Source: MFD04716-140 sp963703125 (GTDB lineage: Bacteria; Bacteroidota; Bacteroidia; Flavobacteriales; Flavobacteriaceae). Taken from it: DNA of 64,000 nt. A program made the position numbers and the translations under genes. The notes below the pieces were generated by a model. The model was given only the letters and a program-made list of their open reading frames with translations, was not told where the DNA came from and ran no database searches. The DNA lies in assembly GCA_963703125.1 (NCBI GenBank), contig OY969790.1:1054001-1118000 (forward strand), in the 5' to 3' direction. Shown here piece after piece: positions 27,366 to 38,908 of this stretch (positions within the stretch are counted from its first letter, which is position 1; every line of letters begins with the position of its first letter).

Positions 27366-30304
27366 ATGAAAATTCCAAATCTCGGCACGTTAACATCGAA
27401 AGGCTTGTTTCAAGGGTTGGCCTTGTTCTCTTTGACCACTATTATCTTAATCGGTCTTCCATCATGCACCGATAAAAGATTAGCGGACTATCAAACGCCC
27501 GAACTCGGTTTCAAGACAACGGAAAACAATGGTTTCGTTGTGCCGGAGGGATGGGAAGTTGCGCTCTGGGCCGAATCCCCATCCCTTTACAATCCGACCA
27601 ATATGGATGTCGATGCAAAGGGAAGAATCTGGGTCACAGAGGCCGTCAATTACCGCGATTTTAATAATGATCCCGAAAAGCGGCTGCATTTCGAAAAAGG
27701 TGACCGCATTATGATTTTGGAAGATACCGATGGGGATGGCGTTAGCGATACTTCCAAGGTATTCGTGCAAGATAAAGATCTGGTAGCCCCCATGGGTATT
27801 GCGGTGATCGGAAATAAAGTATTTGTTTCCTGTGCACCCAATTTGATCGTGTACACGGATCACAATGGTGATGACCTACCCGACAAAAAAGAAATATTCC
27901 TTACTGGTTTTGGAGGCTTCGATCATGACCATAGTTTACATTCCTTGATTATTGGGCCGGATGGAAAGTATTACTTCAATGCTGGCAATGCCGGACCCAT
28001 GAAGTGACCGATAAAGCTGGTTGGAAGCTCCGTTCGGGCAGTGTCTATACAGGTGGAACACCTTACAATGACAAGAACCAACCCAATCAGGTAAGCGACG
28101 ATGGGCGTGTTTGGGTCGGCGGCCTTGCACTGCGCATGGAGGCCGATGGAACAAATCTTGAAGTTTTGGGCCATAATTTCAGGAATTCGTATGAAGTGGC
28201 GGTGGACTCTTATGGCAATATGTGGCAAAATGACAATGACGACCAGGTGGTGACCTGTCGGGTAACATGGATCATGGAAGGCGGCAATGCGGGTTATTTC
28301 AGTGCCAATGGAAAACGTACCTGGCAAGCCGACAAAAAACCCGATCAAGATATTTTTGCGGCCCATTGGCATCAAGACGATCCCGGGGTAATGCCCGCCG
28401 GGGATAATACCGGTGCTGGATCGCCGACCGGGGTGGTGGTGTATGAAGGTGATACCTTTGGCCCCGAATATCGGGGAATGCTTCTCAGTGCCGACGCAGG
28501 GCGTAACATAATTTTCGCGTATCAACCCGCAAAAAAGGGTGCAGGTTTTGAACTTAAGAGAAGGGATTTGATTACTTCGATGCAAGAGTCCACAGAAGGC
28601 TATATTTGGCATGAAGTGGACGGTGACAAACGTAAATGGTTTCGTCCAAGTGACGTAGCGGTCGGCACCGATGGTGCGATCTATATTGCAGACTGGTACG
28701 ATCCCGTCGTAGGCGGCCATCAAATGAAGGACAGCATTGGTTATGGCCGTATTTATAGGCTAACACCCAAAGGAAAAGAACTAAAGAACCCAAAGATCGA
28801 TCTGACGTCCACGGAGGGTCAAATTGCGGCATTGCTGAATCCGGCGATTAACATACGTAGCTTGGGCTTTGAAAAGTTGAAGGCCCAAGGCGAACATGTA
28901 ATCGATGACGTGCAAAAGATCTTGCGATCGGATAACCCCTATCATAAGGCCAGGGCCGTGTGGTTGTTATCGAAATTGGGCAACAAGGGTGTTGCCGCCG
29001 TAGAAAATATCCTCAAGAAGGAACCTGATCCAAGGTTACGGGTGGTCGCCTATAGGGCCTTGAAAAATGATGATGCTTCCCTTTTGCAATATGCGGATAT
29101 CGCTGCCAACGACCCTGCCGAAGAGGTGCGCCGTGAGGTGGCCATCTCGTTGCGCGATGTTCCTTGGGCGAGCTGTGGTGCCCTAGTGAAAAAACTGGTT
29201 GAAGGGTATGACCGTACCGACCCTTGGTATCTTGAAGCACTGGGTATGGCGATGGATGGCAAAGAAGAAACCGCCTATCAAGAACTTTTGACGAACGAAT
29301 CGGAAAATCCCGTAGAATGGTCCGAAAAATTTGCAAGCTTGGTTTGGCGCTTACATCCAAAATCGGCAGTAGCGGATTTAAAAGAAAGGGCCATTTCCGA
29401 AAAAATGGACGATGACTCAAAAAGACGAGCCATCGATGCCATTGCCTTTGTCAATGATAAAGTAGCCGTTGAGGCCATGATGGATCTTAAGAATGTAGCT
29501 GGAAATCCACTAGTTCAAGAATGGGCCGGTTGGTGGATCAACTTTAGAAAAACGAATGACTGGTACCCCTTAAGGGATTGGAACTCTGAGGCAGGGATCA
29601 CTTTTGAAATACCCCAAGAAATAGCCATTCAACAAAAAATACTTTTGGGCACTTCTAACACCCTAAAAGAAAGGGTAGACGCGGGTAATAGTATGGCCAG
29701 TACCCTTGTAGGTGGGCGTTTATTGATTAGTATGGCCATGAACGAAACACTTTCGCCGGAACTTATCGGCCGCCTTTCAAAAGCCATTTTTGATAACCCT
29801 TTCCAAGAAGTGCGTACACTTGCCATAGGGTACTTTACAAGACCCCAAGAGCGGGCATTATCCCAAAGCACTATTTTGGCCTTGACAGGAGACTTGACCA
29901 AAGGCGAAAGTTTGTTCACGGCCAAATGCGCCTCATGCCACAAAAACGATAAAGGAGGCAATGACATTGGCCCCAATTTATCGAACATCGGTGGTAAATT
30001 TGATACATCCGCCATGGTAGATGCCATAGTTAATCCCAATGCCTCTATTGTATTCGGATACCAACCCGTAATGATAAAGACCAAAGCGGGACAAGCGTTT
30101 TATGGTTTTCAGTTATCCGATGGTGAGACTACCGTCTTAAAAGAAGTGACCGGAAATTTAATCGTGATCGACCCTAATGACATCGAGAGCAAGGCCAAAA
30201 TGAAAATAGGGGTTATGCCAAATACCGAGGCTTTAGGCTTGAACGAACAAGATTTGGCCGACCTTGCGCTTTACTTGTCGACTTTGAAAAAAACCGAAAT
30301 CTGA
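27366..30304 (+). pseudogene. PVC-type dehydrogenase with HEAT-like region and cytochrome c domain, 1-nt frameshift
   Basis: One gene in two frames: 27366-28007 and 28004-30304. The N-terminus is a lipoprotein signal (IILIGLPSC). A membrane-bound-dehydrogenase beta-propeller follows: FVVPEGWEVALWAESPSLYN, MDVDAKGRIWVTEAVNYR and DTDGDGVSDTSKVF. Next come a helical HEAT-like repeat region and a terminal cytochrome c with CASCH (haem) and GPNLSNIGGKFD. The break is at CCC 27996-27998; one more C restores AGPHEVTDKAGWKLRSGS, exactly the family sequence, giving about 979 residues. This type couples extracytoplasmic sugar oxidation to c-type cytochrome. It follows the UlaG-like gene and precedes a TIM-barrel gene in the cluster. 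Confidence 0.9.
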
Positions 30305-30336
30305 TAAACACTGAAAGAACTAACTAAAGCCAAAGT

Positions 30337-31212
30337 ATGGACCAAAATAGCATTACACGAAGAGACGTACTAAAATCTTCCATCGGAATTTTGGGCCTGG
30401 GTTGCTTGAGTGCCTACGATTTGTTTGCATCAAACCCATCGAAAAGGTTCAAGGTCGGGGCCTGTGACTGGTCCATTGATCAACTGGCAAACGTAAAGGC
30501 CATTGAAGTAGGCCAAAAAATAGGACTTGATGGCGTACAGATCAGTTTGGGCACTTTGGACAACGATATGCACCTAAGGCAAAAGAAAATACAGCGACAA
30601 TATAAAGATGCCTGTGAAAAGTTCGGCATGGCCATAGGGGGCATTGCCATAGGCGAAATGAACAATATTCCCTATAAATCAGACCCAAGGGCCGAACAAT
30701 GGGTTTCAGATAGTATTGATGTGGCAGTCGCCATGGGCGTTAAAGTGGTTTTACTGGCCTTCTTTCATAAGGGCGATTTAAAGAACGACCCAGAAGGCAC
30801 CAAAGAGACCATTCGCAGGCTCAAAAAGGTTGCCCCTAAAGCAGAGGACAATGAAATCATGCTGGGCATCGAATCTTGGTTGAACGCCGAAGAACATATG
30901 CATATCATCGATTCTGTCAATTCGCCCAATGTGAAAGTCTATTATGACGTTGCGAACTCCAACAAAATGGGGTACGATATTTATACCGAAATCCGCTCCT
31001 TGGGAAAGGAAAATATCTGTGAATTCCACGCCAAGGAAAATGGTTTTTTACTAGGAAAAGGACGCATCGATTTTGAGGAAGTACGCAAAGCTATTGACGA
31101 TATCGGATATGAAGGCTGGATTCAGATTGAAGGTGCTGTGCCGGAAAAAGCCGATATGTTCGAAAGTTATTTGCACAACAATAAATATATCCGGTCGGTG
31201 CTGAAAGTATGA
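30337..31212 (+). CDS. Exported sugar phosphate isomerase/epimerase (TIM barrel)
   Basis: A 291-residue xylose-isomerase-like TIM barrel with a Tat-type signal (TRRDVLKSSIGILGLGCLS), so it is exported. Barrel and metal-site segments include GLDGVQISLGTLD, VVLLAFFHKGDL, EIMLGIESWLNAEEH, VKVYYDVANSNKMGYD, ICEFHAKENGFLLG and GWIQIEGAVPE. The Glu, Asp, His and Glu of these strands are the expected metal ligands. It is the last gene of the cluster, 32 bp after the cytochrome c dehydrogenase, and probably epimerises or isomerises its keto product. Complete and normal in length. Confidence 0.92.
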   Translation: MDQNSITRRDVLKSSIGILGLGCLSAYDLFASNPSKRFKVGACDWSIDQLANVKAIEVGQKIGLDGVQISLGTLDNDMHLRQKKIQRQYKDACEKFGMAIGGIAIGEMNNIPYKSDPRAEQWVSDSIDVAVAMGVKVVLLAFFHKGDLKNDPEGTKETIRRLKKVAPKAEDNEIMLGIESWLNAEEHMHIIDSVNSPNVKVYYDVANSNKMGYDIYTEIRSLGKENICEFHAKENGFLLGKGRIDFEEVRKAIDDIGYEGWIQIEGAVPEKADMFESYLHNNKYIRSVLKV

Positions 31213-31940
31213 AATCAATAAATTCCTATTCTTTTTTCTGACATCTTTAAAAATCAAATTAAACAGCCAACATACCCTTAACTTTATGTCCAGTTAATAT
31301 AGCAAGTCCATATCCCTTATAGGTTTGTCGGTAGCTCTTAAATTGAACAAGTAGAAAAAAGTCTCGCACTTAACCTAAGGCAAAGATTTCAATATAGCAC
31401 TAGAATGTTTACGGGGTACCTATCTTTTGTATAATGCTCCAAATTCCACGGCAAGAACCAATCGATAATTGACACCCTGGTTTGATTGAAAAATTTGGTA
31501 ACTGCATATTCATTGATAAAAGAAATAAGCTTTCATCTGTTTATATTTTTTATTTTAATAGGTCAGATGTAATTCGCCATTAAACATCTCGGTTGGTATC
31601 AAGATTTATTATAGCTCATTTCATTGGGGTTTTCTTCACGATTTACAGACAAGAACAACCTGATTTTAGAATTTATAGGAGAACACTCTTTTGGTAGCAC
31701 ATAATCTCCCCAAGTTTATGTTTTAAGATTTTCTGAAGAAGGCCATAAATCTATATGTTCCAAAATGTTTTTAATTTTTCGTTAATACAATTAACTTTTT
31801 GATAATAGTTTTTGATCTATCGTTAGTCATATACCTGAGGGCACGGGACTATATTTGCCAAAATTTGTTAGCAATCGTTGGGTCAATTAGGGTAATCGAC
31901 CGTTCATTGCCGATCATGCCAACCAAAAATCAGATTATTA
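31213..31940. other. 728-bp intergenic region
   Basis: AT-rich and without an intact gene. On the minus strand, about 31389-31533, there is an open stretch of roughly 47 codons containing FINEYAVTKFFNQTRVSIID and ending in a stop at 31389. It looks protein-like but has no start and no recognised family, so it may be a gene remnant. The right half presumably holds the promoter of the outer-membrane protein gene; no clear motif could be singled out. Confidence 0.35.
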
Positions 31941-32933
31941 ATGACTAGACAACACCTATTTTATTTCCTCAACATAAGAAGGAACGGACTTCGATTAAGC
32001 ATTGCCATGCTTATGTTGTTCACAGCAGTTCACGTTCAGGGCCAGACTCCCACCGATGCATTGATGATGCCCTCAAAGGATATATGTATTCTTTTGGGTT
32101 ATGATGCTGGCCAGTTTGATCAGTATTGGGAGGGCGATCTATTGCGAAAAAACGAGACCATCGCCACGGTGCATCGTACGACCATTTTGCCCATGGCGGC
32201 CATCGGCATATTTGATGATCTCAATGTTTATGTTGGACTCCCCCATGTAAAGACAAAGTCATCTGAGCCGAATGGAGGTAAATTTCAAGGGGCGAAAGGT
32301 TTTCAGGATATTATGTTTGCCCTTAAATATAGGGCTTTGGAAAAAACGCTTGGCCCGGGAAACTTATCCCTATTTACCACTTTGGGATACTCAACGCCCG
32401 CTACTAATTATTTATCGGATTACATGCCCTATAGCCTTGGTTTTGGTGCGCCCGAGTTATCCCTGCGCGGCATTGCCAAATACCAGCTTAACAATGGTAT
32501 TTATGTACGGGGCATGGTGGCACATCTTTGGCGGGGCTATACGGAGGCGGAGCGCGACTATTACTATAACAATGGCAGCTACTATACCGCCCTTATGGAT
32601 GTGCCAAATGCCTGGAACTTTGAGGCTGTAATTGGCAAATGGTTTTTGGACAACAAATTGAAATTCGAACTGAACTATACAGGACTTCAATCAACAAGCG
32701 GTGACAATATAAGGGCCTACAATGCGGCACAACCCACGAACAAGGTAAAATTTGATAGAATCGGTGTTGCGGTACAATACTATTTTCCTTTCATTAAAGG
32801 TTTGGGCGTGCTTGCATACCACAGTAGGGTCGTAAACGGCCTCAATACGGCAAAATTCAGTAATACCGGTGCAGGGTTGACCTATCAATTTAATTTTATT
32901 AAAAAAACTAACGAAGAACAAGATGCGCAATAA
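31941..32933 (+). CDS. Outer membrane beta-barrel protein (transporter/porin-like)
   Basis: A 330-residue exported protein. The signal peptide ends near residue 35 (LRLSIAMLMLFTAVHVQG). Alternating amphipathic strands suit a 12- to 14-strand barrel: LNVYVGLPHVKTKS, GNLSLFTTLGYSTPAT, GIYVRGMVAHLWRGY, KFELNYTGLQSTSGDN and DRIGVAVQYYFPFIKGLGV, ending in GLTYQFNF. The pattern recalls the phenol-degradation 'meta'-pathway outer-membrane proteins, but no motif proves it. The gene overlaps the start of the PAP2/haloperoxidase-like gene by 11 nt, so the two are translated together. Confidence 0.8.
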   Translation: MTRQHLFYFLNIRRNGLRLSIAMLMLFTAVHVQGQTPTDALMMPSKDICILLGYDAGQFDQYWEGDLLRKNETIATVHRTTILPMAAIGIFDDLNVYVGLPHVKTKSSEPNGGKFQGAKGFQDIMFALKYRALEKTLGPGNLSLFTTLGYSTPATNYLSDYMPYSLGFGAPELSLRGIAKYQLNNGIYVRGMVAHLWRGYTEAERDYYYNNGSYYTALMDVPNAWNFEAVIGKWFLDNKLKFELNYTGLQSTSGDNIRAYNAAQPTNKVKFDRIGVAVQYYFPFIKGLGVLAYHSRVVNGLNTAKFSNTGAGLTYQFNFIKKTNEEQDAQ

Positions 32934-34465
32934 ACAATTTACAGCACTCCTTTTCATTTGCAGTATAGTAGGTTTTGTTTCATGTGAAAAGGACCTTCCC
33001 ACCTATTTGGCATTTAAAGATTATTCATTTTCAAGTGTTGATGAAAATGGCGGTGACTGGCATCCTATTTTGATCGATCAAGGTGCCGCTATAAGTATAG
33101 AAGCACCGGAAGATATATCGTCGGCAAGCTACCAGGCAGAAATTTCGGCACTTAAGGCGTCTATAGATCAGGTATCCCCATCCCAAAAAGACGCTTTGGC
33201 CTACTGGGGCAATAATGCCGTGGTTCGCTGGAACGAGATTGCCTTGGAATTGATTGCCAAATACAATTTGATCCCAGGTCCCAATGAAGATGGGTCTTAT
33301 ACCTTGCCCAATCCCGGAAACCCCGATGGGCCCCCTTCTTTTCCCTTTGCACATCCGCCTTACGCATCTCGGGCACTGGCCTATCTTTCCGTAGCACAGT
33401 TCGATGGTCTGGTTTCAGCCTGGCATTATAAATACTTGTACAATCGGCAGGCCCCGTACCAACACGATACTTCCATTTCGTTTGCGTATGAGCCAAACGA
33501 TATCCCATCCTACCCATCGGAAGGTGCCGTTTTGGCCCGAGTATCAAAAAGGGTCCTTTCGGCAATGTTCCCCTTGGAGGTTGAATACCTACAAAAAATG
33601 GAAGATGAACATTTGGAAAGCATTTTGCTGTCTGGAGGAAATGTCCCAAGCGATGTAACTGCGGGGGTGGCCATAGCTGATTCTATTGCACAGGTCGCTT
33701 TGGCACGGGCTTCAAACGATGGAATGAAAAATGCCCAGGCACCAAAGGCCGTTTCCGATTCAATAAAGGCCGCTGCATTTGAAAGGTTTGGTTGGCAGTG
33801 GGACAATCTTGAGGTCCCGACACGTCCGGTAGGACTCACCCCGTTGTTTGGAAGGGTACGGATGTGGAGCGTTGCCAATGTGGAGGATGTACGCCCTATT
33901 CCACCTCCTGCACTTGATTCCGAGGCCTACATGAAAGATGTCGCCATCTTAAAGGACACATGCCGATAACATGACCGAAGAAAAAAGAAGGATCGCCAAT
34001 TTTTGGCAGGACGGCTTGGGAACGTATACCCCTCCGGGGCATTGGAACCGTTTTGCCAATGAGTTTATTGTAGAAAGCAAAATGAATCCATTGCGGTCGG
34101 CCAGGACCATGGCTTACTTGAACATGGCCATTATGGATGCCGGTATCAGTTGCTGGGATGCCAAATATTATTACCATTACCCGCGACCCATACAGATGAT
34201 AGAAGGCTTCAAGACCATTGCCGGCACTCCGAATTTTCCCAGCTATACATCAGGTCATAGCGTATTCTCCGCAGCGGCTTCCGAGGTTCTGGCCTATATT
34301 TTTCCTGAAAAGGCCAGTTTGGTCCGAGGTTGGGCAGAGGAGGCCGCCATTTCCAGGGTATACGGTGGTATCCACTGGACTTTCGATGCGACGGTCGGCA
34401 CGGATCAGGGTAGGAAAGTTGCTGAATTTACTATTGATCTGGCAAAATTGGACGGTGCAAATTAG
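32923..34465 (+). pseudogene. Vanadium-dependent haloperoxidase-like PAP2 family lipoprotein, 1-nt frameshift
   Basis: Two frames, 32923-33969 and 33971-34465, make one protein of about 513 residues. The N-terminus is a lipoprotein signal (CSIVGFVSC). The catalytic PAP2/haloperoxidase motifs all lie in the second part: RP in YYHYPRPIQMIEGF, SGH in FPSYTSGHSVFSAA, and SRxxxGxHxxxD in AISRVYGGIHWTFD. The first part holds the helical N-terminal domain. Dropping one base, for example from GG at 33954-33955, joins the frames as ILKTHADNMTEEKRR. Such proteins are either phosphatases or vanadate peroxidases; the sequence cannot separate these. Its neighbours are an outer-membrane barrel before and a TonB receptor after. 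Confidence 0.87.
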
Positions 34466-34581
34466 AATCTAAATACTACCACATAGAATATTCGAAAAGT
34501 GCCAGTATAAAACATCATTTCAATTGCTATGAATAATATGGCCGATGAAGGTTTTGCCTTTCAAAAAGCATAAAATTAGGG

Positions 34582-37232
34582 ATGGGAATGGAATCAGGAA
34601 AAGTAAACACTTTTTTATTTTTTATAGTACTATTTGTTCAGATACAATTGGTTGCACAAGTTTCCGTATCGGGTAAAGTAATCGACGAAGAAAGTAAGGA
34701 ACCTTTGATCGGTGCCCAGATCATATTGAAAAACGGAGGGGCACCGTGACTGATAATTTCGGGAAATTCTCCCTGACTTTGAAGGAAGGCGAATTTTCCG
34801 CAATTGTAAAATATCTCGGGTATGAAGAAAAGGGGATTGTAATCAATACCCTAAGACCCGATTTTGGAACCATTCTACTTCATCTGAGCAGCACCACTTT
34901 GGACGAGGTGATCGTTAGTGCCTCTCCCACTAGTTTCAAGGAAGATTTCAAAGGAAGTAATTTTCGGATTGCCCCCATAAAGTTGGCGAATATAAACCCC
35001 CTGAGTGCAGAAGAGGTGCTAAGAACAGTGCCAGGTGTCAATATCGTTGGGGACATGGGATTGTCAAACCGCCCGAATATCAGTATCAGGGGCTCATGGG
35101 GCAGGCGTTCCAAAAAGGTTCTGCTAATGGAAGACGGAACACCGTCGGCACCAGCACCCTATATTGCTCCGGGGGCCTATTACAATCCGGTAAGCGACCG
35201 AATAAAGGCCATTGAAGTTTATAAAGGAGCCGATATGTTACGATTTGGCCCGAACAACAGTTATGGGGCGATCAACTACATTACGGCAATGCCACCACAG
35301 AAGCCCGAACTGAGGGTAAAATTGATAGGAGGTCAACGAAATTATCAAACAGGGCTTTTGTCCTATGGTGGCACATGGAACAACCTCGGAGCTTTGGTAG
35401 AAGGGGTTTATAAAAAGTTCGATGGATTTACAGACAATTCTTCGGTTCAAGTTTTGAACTTGAATGCAAAAGTATTTGCCAAACTTTCCGACAATCAATC
35501 CCTGTATTTCAAAGTGAGCGGCCAATTCGAGGACAATCAGGCATCTTTAAGCTCACAAACACCTTTCACTTTTGAAACAGATCCCATCCAAAACCCATTG
35601 GATGCCGACCAGTTTACCATGAGAAGATACGGTTTAGATATTATACATAAATGGCTGCCCAGAAAAAATTTGAGTTTTACCTCAAAAATATACGCAAGCG
35701 ACTTCGAGCGCGATTGGTGGCGACAAATAACCACCAAGGTCAAAGCATCGGAGGTTAAAAATTATGTTGGCGATGAAATTTACAACGACAGGTACAGCTA
35801 CTTAAATGGAAAAACCTTCGGCGAAGATGATTATGTCATCGTTGGGAAAGTAGCGAATGGAAGGGAGAGTACCAGTGATAGCCGATGGATTTATACTGTC
35901 GCTGGAGTGAAGGAAACAATGAACTATCAATGGGGCGCCTTCGGGGAAGAACAGGATTTGGAGACAAGTATAAACCTTCATCGAGAAACTTTTAAGGACC
36001 GTTTTATAGTGGCGGATAGCAGCCGTTGGGCCAGAAATGGGCGTACCGCAACCGACCTATGGTATCACATGTGGTCTGCCAATGGATTTGTACGCAATGA
36101 ATTCAATATGGATAAATGGAGCATTACACCCATTCTCCGTTTTGAACATGTAGACATGTACAGACAAAATTTAATCACCCTAGCCCAGGACCCAAATATC
36201 GGTAGCACTGAAGAAGGCAAAGAGCCCAATGTCTACACCCAATTTCTTCCAGGCATCACCATAGAGTACCGTCTCAAAAAAAATGAATTGTTCGGCAGTA
36301 TTTATCAGGGCATGATCGCCCCTTCGAAGGTCTTCGGATTTTTGGTGGAACAAGATGGGCAAGTGAACATTCCTCTGGCGGGCCAGAGCATCAATATTGA
36401 CCCGGAACTGAGTTGGAACAGGGAGATTGGATGGCGTGGAACCTTATTGAACGATCATATTAATGGACAACTCACCTATTTTAACAATACAAGCAGTAAT
36501 TTCTATGCCGCTGGCGAAAATGAAGTTTTTCAAGAATTGGGAAAAATCAATGTGCAGGGAGTAGAATTCGCATTTGATGCCGAACTGTTCAATATCGACG
36601 ATCATCAACTTAAACTATTTGCAAATGCAAATTTTATGCAATCCAGAGTATTGGCGGGCAAAGTATTCGACAAAGACCTGTTTTCACAGGTAATCCTCGG
36701 TACCGCCGCGCAAAATGAATACCTTACTAAGGTTAATGCAAACCGGGATGCCTTTGAGGTTTACGTTTCGGACGGTGCAGGCGGGGAAACACTTTTGACC
36801 GATGAAACCCTTGACCAGACAGATCTTCCAAATATCACAAAAAGTGTAGTTGCGTTTGGCAAGGGAGGAATAAAAAATGCGGAGGCACCGTATACTCCGA
36901 ATATCAATTTAAATGGTGGCCTTGATTATAGTTGGAAAAATCTTTCGGGAGGTATCAGTGGACAATATGTTGGAGAGCAATTCACTGAATTCAATAATTT
37001 CAACAACGAGTCGGCAGATGGGGCATTTGGTAGACTACCGTCGTTTTTTACAATGGACGCCTTCCTGAATTACCATTTCAGTTTGGGCGATGGAATTCAA
37101 CTTAAGACCTTTATAAATGGAAAAAATATTACCAATTCCATTTACAGGGCATCTAGGCTGAATCGCGCAACTTCGGGAATTTTTCCTGGCGGTTTTAGGC
37201 AGATAATAATTGGTGCGAACGTAGCGATATAA
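34582..37232 (+). pseudogene. TonB-dependent receptor (FecA/CirA-like), 1-nt frameshift near the 5' end
   Basis: The gene begins at ATG 34582 with a signal peptide (FLFFIVLFVQIQLVAQ) and a carboxypeptidase-like domain (VSVSGKVIDEESKEPLIGAQ). It stops at 34747-34749 and continues in the -1 frame as TVTDNFGKFSLTLKEG to 37232. One more G in the GGGG run at 34738-34741 restores KNGGGTVTDNFGKF. Plug domain: VLRTVPGVNIVGDMGLS, ISIRGSWGRRSKKVLLMEDG, YKGADMLRFGPNNSYGAINY. The barrel follows to the terminal FRQIIIGANVAI. About 883 residues, normal for a siderophore/metal-chelate receptor. It may take up a metal or an organic substrate for the neighbouring PAP2-type enzyme. Confidence 0.9.
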
Positions 37233-37700
37233 ATGAAAGGTGGCCGGGGTCTAGATAATGAAGGAACAAAGTGATGGCCATTATTGTTACGACCAAATCG
37301 CATTTTAAGATTTAGGGGGCAATTTTGAAATCTCCAATTTAGTGAACCTTATCAAGCGTTTTAATTGCAAGGCCTCTTAGCTACATTTTACATCTTTGAA
37401 TTCAAACTCGGGCCGGGTGATGAGACGCGTACGGTATTCCATTCTTGAACCAACGGCATTTTGGAGATGGCATTATTATAAATACTGTCCAAATCACCCA
37501 ACGGTGCGCAGTTTGAGCTATCTGCAAAAAAATACGGAGCATTAATTCTAAACCGTGTCAAAAACCGACTTATTGCCTTTAAATGATAATTCAACAGGAT
37601 CTTTATGCGCTTATCCCTTCGCCCAATAAAATAGACTCTAAAGCAAATTGCTTAGCTTCTAAATTTTCTTTGTAGCTTTCGCAAAATACATAGTTGACCT
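37233..37700. other. 468-bp intergenic region with possible remnant
   Basis: No intact gene. On the minus strand, 37388-37594 is an open frame of 68 codons containing GDLDSIYNNAISKMPLVQEW, which has a weak resemblance to the ligand-binding (RAM) end of Lrp/AsnC regulators. An Lrp-type gene would fit next to an amino-acid dehydratase, but the piece has no DNA-binding domain and the match is by eye only. Confidence 0.25.
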
Positions 37701-38642
37701 ATGAAAAATGCATTAGAACTTCTGACCCAGTGTCACGAACGTATAAAACCACATATTCATAGAACACCCATTTTGACCTCCCGTTTGATCAATGCAGTAG
37801 CGGGAATAGACCTTTATTTTAAGTGCGAAAACTTTCAGCGCATGGGTGCCTATAAAATGCGCGGTGCCGTAAATGCCATTCTACAACTTACTGATGATCA
37901 AAAAAATAAGGGCGTGGTCACCCATTCCTCCGGCAATTTTGCCCAGGCACTTTCCCTTGCTGCAAAAAGGATCGGGGTGCGGGCCTATATTGTAATGCCC
38001 TCAACGGCCCCCCAAGTGAAAAAAGAGGCCGTTTTGGAATATGGTGGCCATATTATTGAATGTGAACCCACACTTGACGCGCGCAATGCGGCGGCAAAAA
38101 AAATAGAACTGGAAACCGGTGCTACTTTTGTTCATCCTTCAAATGATAAAAATGTAATCTTGGGCCAGGGTACGGCCTGCATGGAACTTATTGAGGAACT
38201 TCCGGATCTTGATGCAGTGGTGGTTCCCGTGGGTGGCGGCGGACTCTTGGCGGGTACGGCACTGGCCGCCTTCTATTTTGGCAACGATGTAAAGGTCTAT
38301 GCAGGGGAACCCTTAGAAGCCGATGATGCCTACCGTTCTATGAAAAGTGGAAAGATAGAGTCCAATGAAACGGCCAACACGATCGCCGACGGTCTTAGGA
38401 CCCAACTGGGCGATATCAACTTTCCGATCATACTTGATTATGTAGAAGAGATCATTCGGGTGCGTGAGGATGAGATCGTATATGCCATGCGATTGGTATG
38501 GGAACGCATGAAAATAATTATTGAACCTTCAAGCGCAGTGGCATTGGCGGCCGTTCTTGCGGAGAAGGAGAAATTCGAAAACCAAAAGGTGGGGATCATC
38601 ATTTCCGGTGGGAACGTTGATTTGAGCAATCTGCCTTTTTAA
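37701..38642 (+). CDS. PLP-dependent threonine/serine dehydratase family (serine racemase-like)
   Basis: A 313-residue fold-type II PLP enzyme. The Schiff-base lysine is in FQRMGAYKMRGAVNA near residue 54. SSGNFAQALSLAA is the substrate-binding loop, VVPVGGGGLLAGTALA the phosphate-binding glycine loop, and GIIISGGNVDLSNL the C-terminal PLP-ring contact. It lacks the C-terminal ACT-like regulatory domain of biosynthetic IlvA, so it belongs to the short catabolic/serine-racemase/hydroxyaspartate ammonia-lyase group. It deaminates Ser, Thr or hydroxyaspartate, or racemises Ser; the sequence does not decide. Monocistronic by position. Confidence 0.93.
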   Translation: MKNALELLTQCHERIKPHIHRTPILTSRLINAVAGIDLYFKCENFQRMGAYKMRGAVNAILQLTDDQKNKGVVTHSSGNFAQALSLAAKRIGVRAYIVMPSTAPQVKKEAVLEYGGHIIECEPTLDARNAAAKKIELETGATFVHPSNDKNVILGQGTACMELIEELPDLDAVVVPVGGGGLLAGTALAAFYFGNDVKVYAGEPLEADDAYRSMKSGKIESNETANTIADGLRTQLGDINFPIILDYVEEIIRVREDEIVYAMRLVWERMKIIIEPSSAVALAAVLAEKEKFENQKVGIIISGGNVDLSNLPF

Positions 38643-38908
38643 TCTGTATACTTTCTTCAAATTGCAATGTAACTTTAATGTCTTTGCCATAAGACGTTTT
38701 GTACATTGCAATTCATCGAATACTATATGTATTTGAAGGAGTTGTACCGCTTTGTCTCTTAAAAAATAAACTCCTCAAAAAGCACATTTTCACGATTTAT
38801 AGTCAGCGCTCTGCTATTTATCCTATATTCTTACACTTGACCCAAAATTCGTTTACGATTTAATATTTCGAAGGAAATTTGTCCTGTATAAACATCAAAT
38901 CTTTTAAT

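Noticed and set aside
27971..28723. 250-codon minus-strand open frame over the PVC-type dehydrogenase
   Set aside because: Antisense to clear family sequence on the plus strand, with no recognisable motif.
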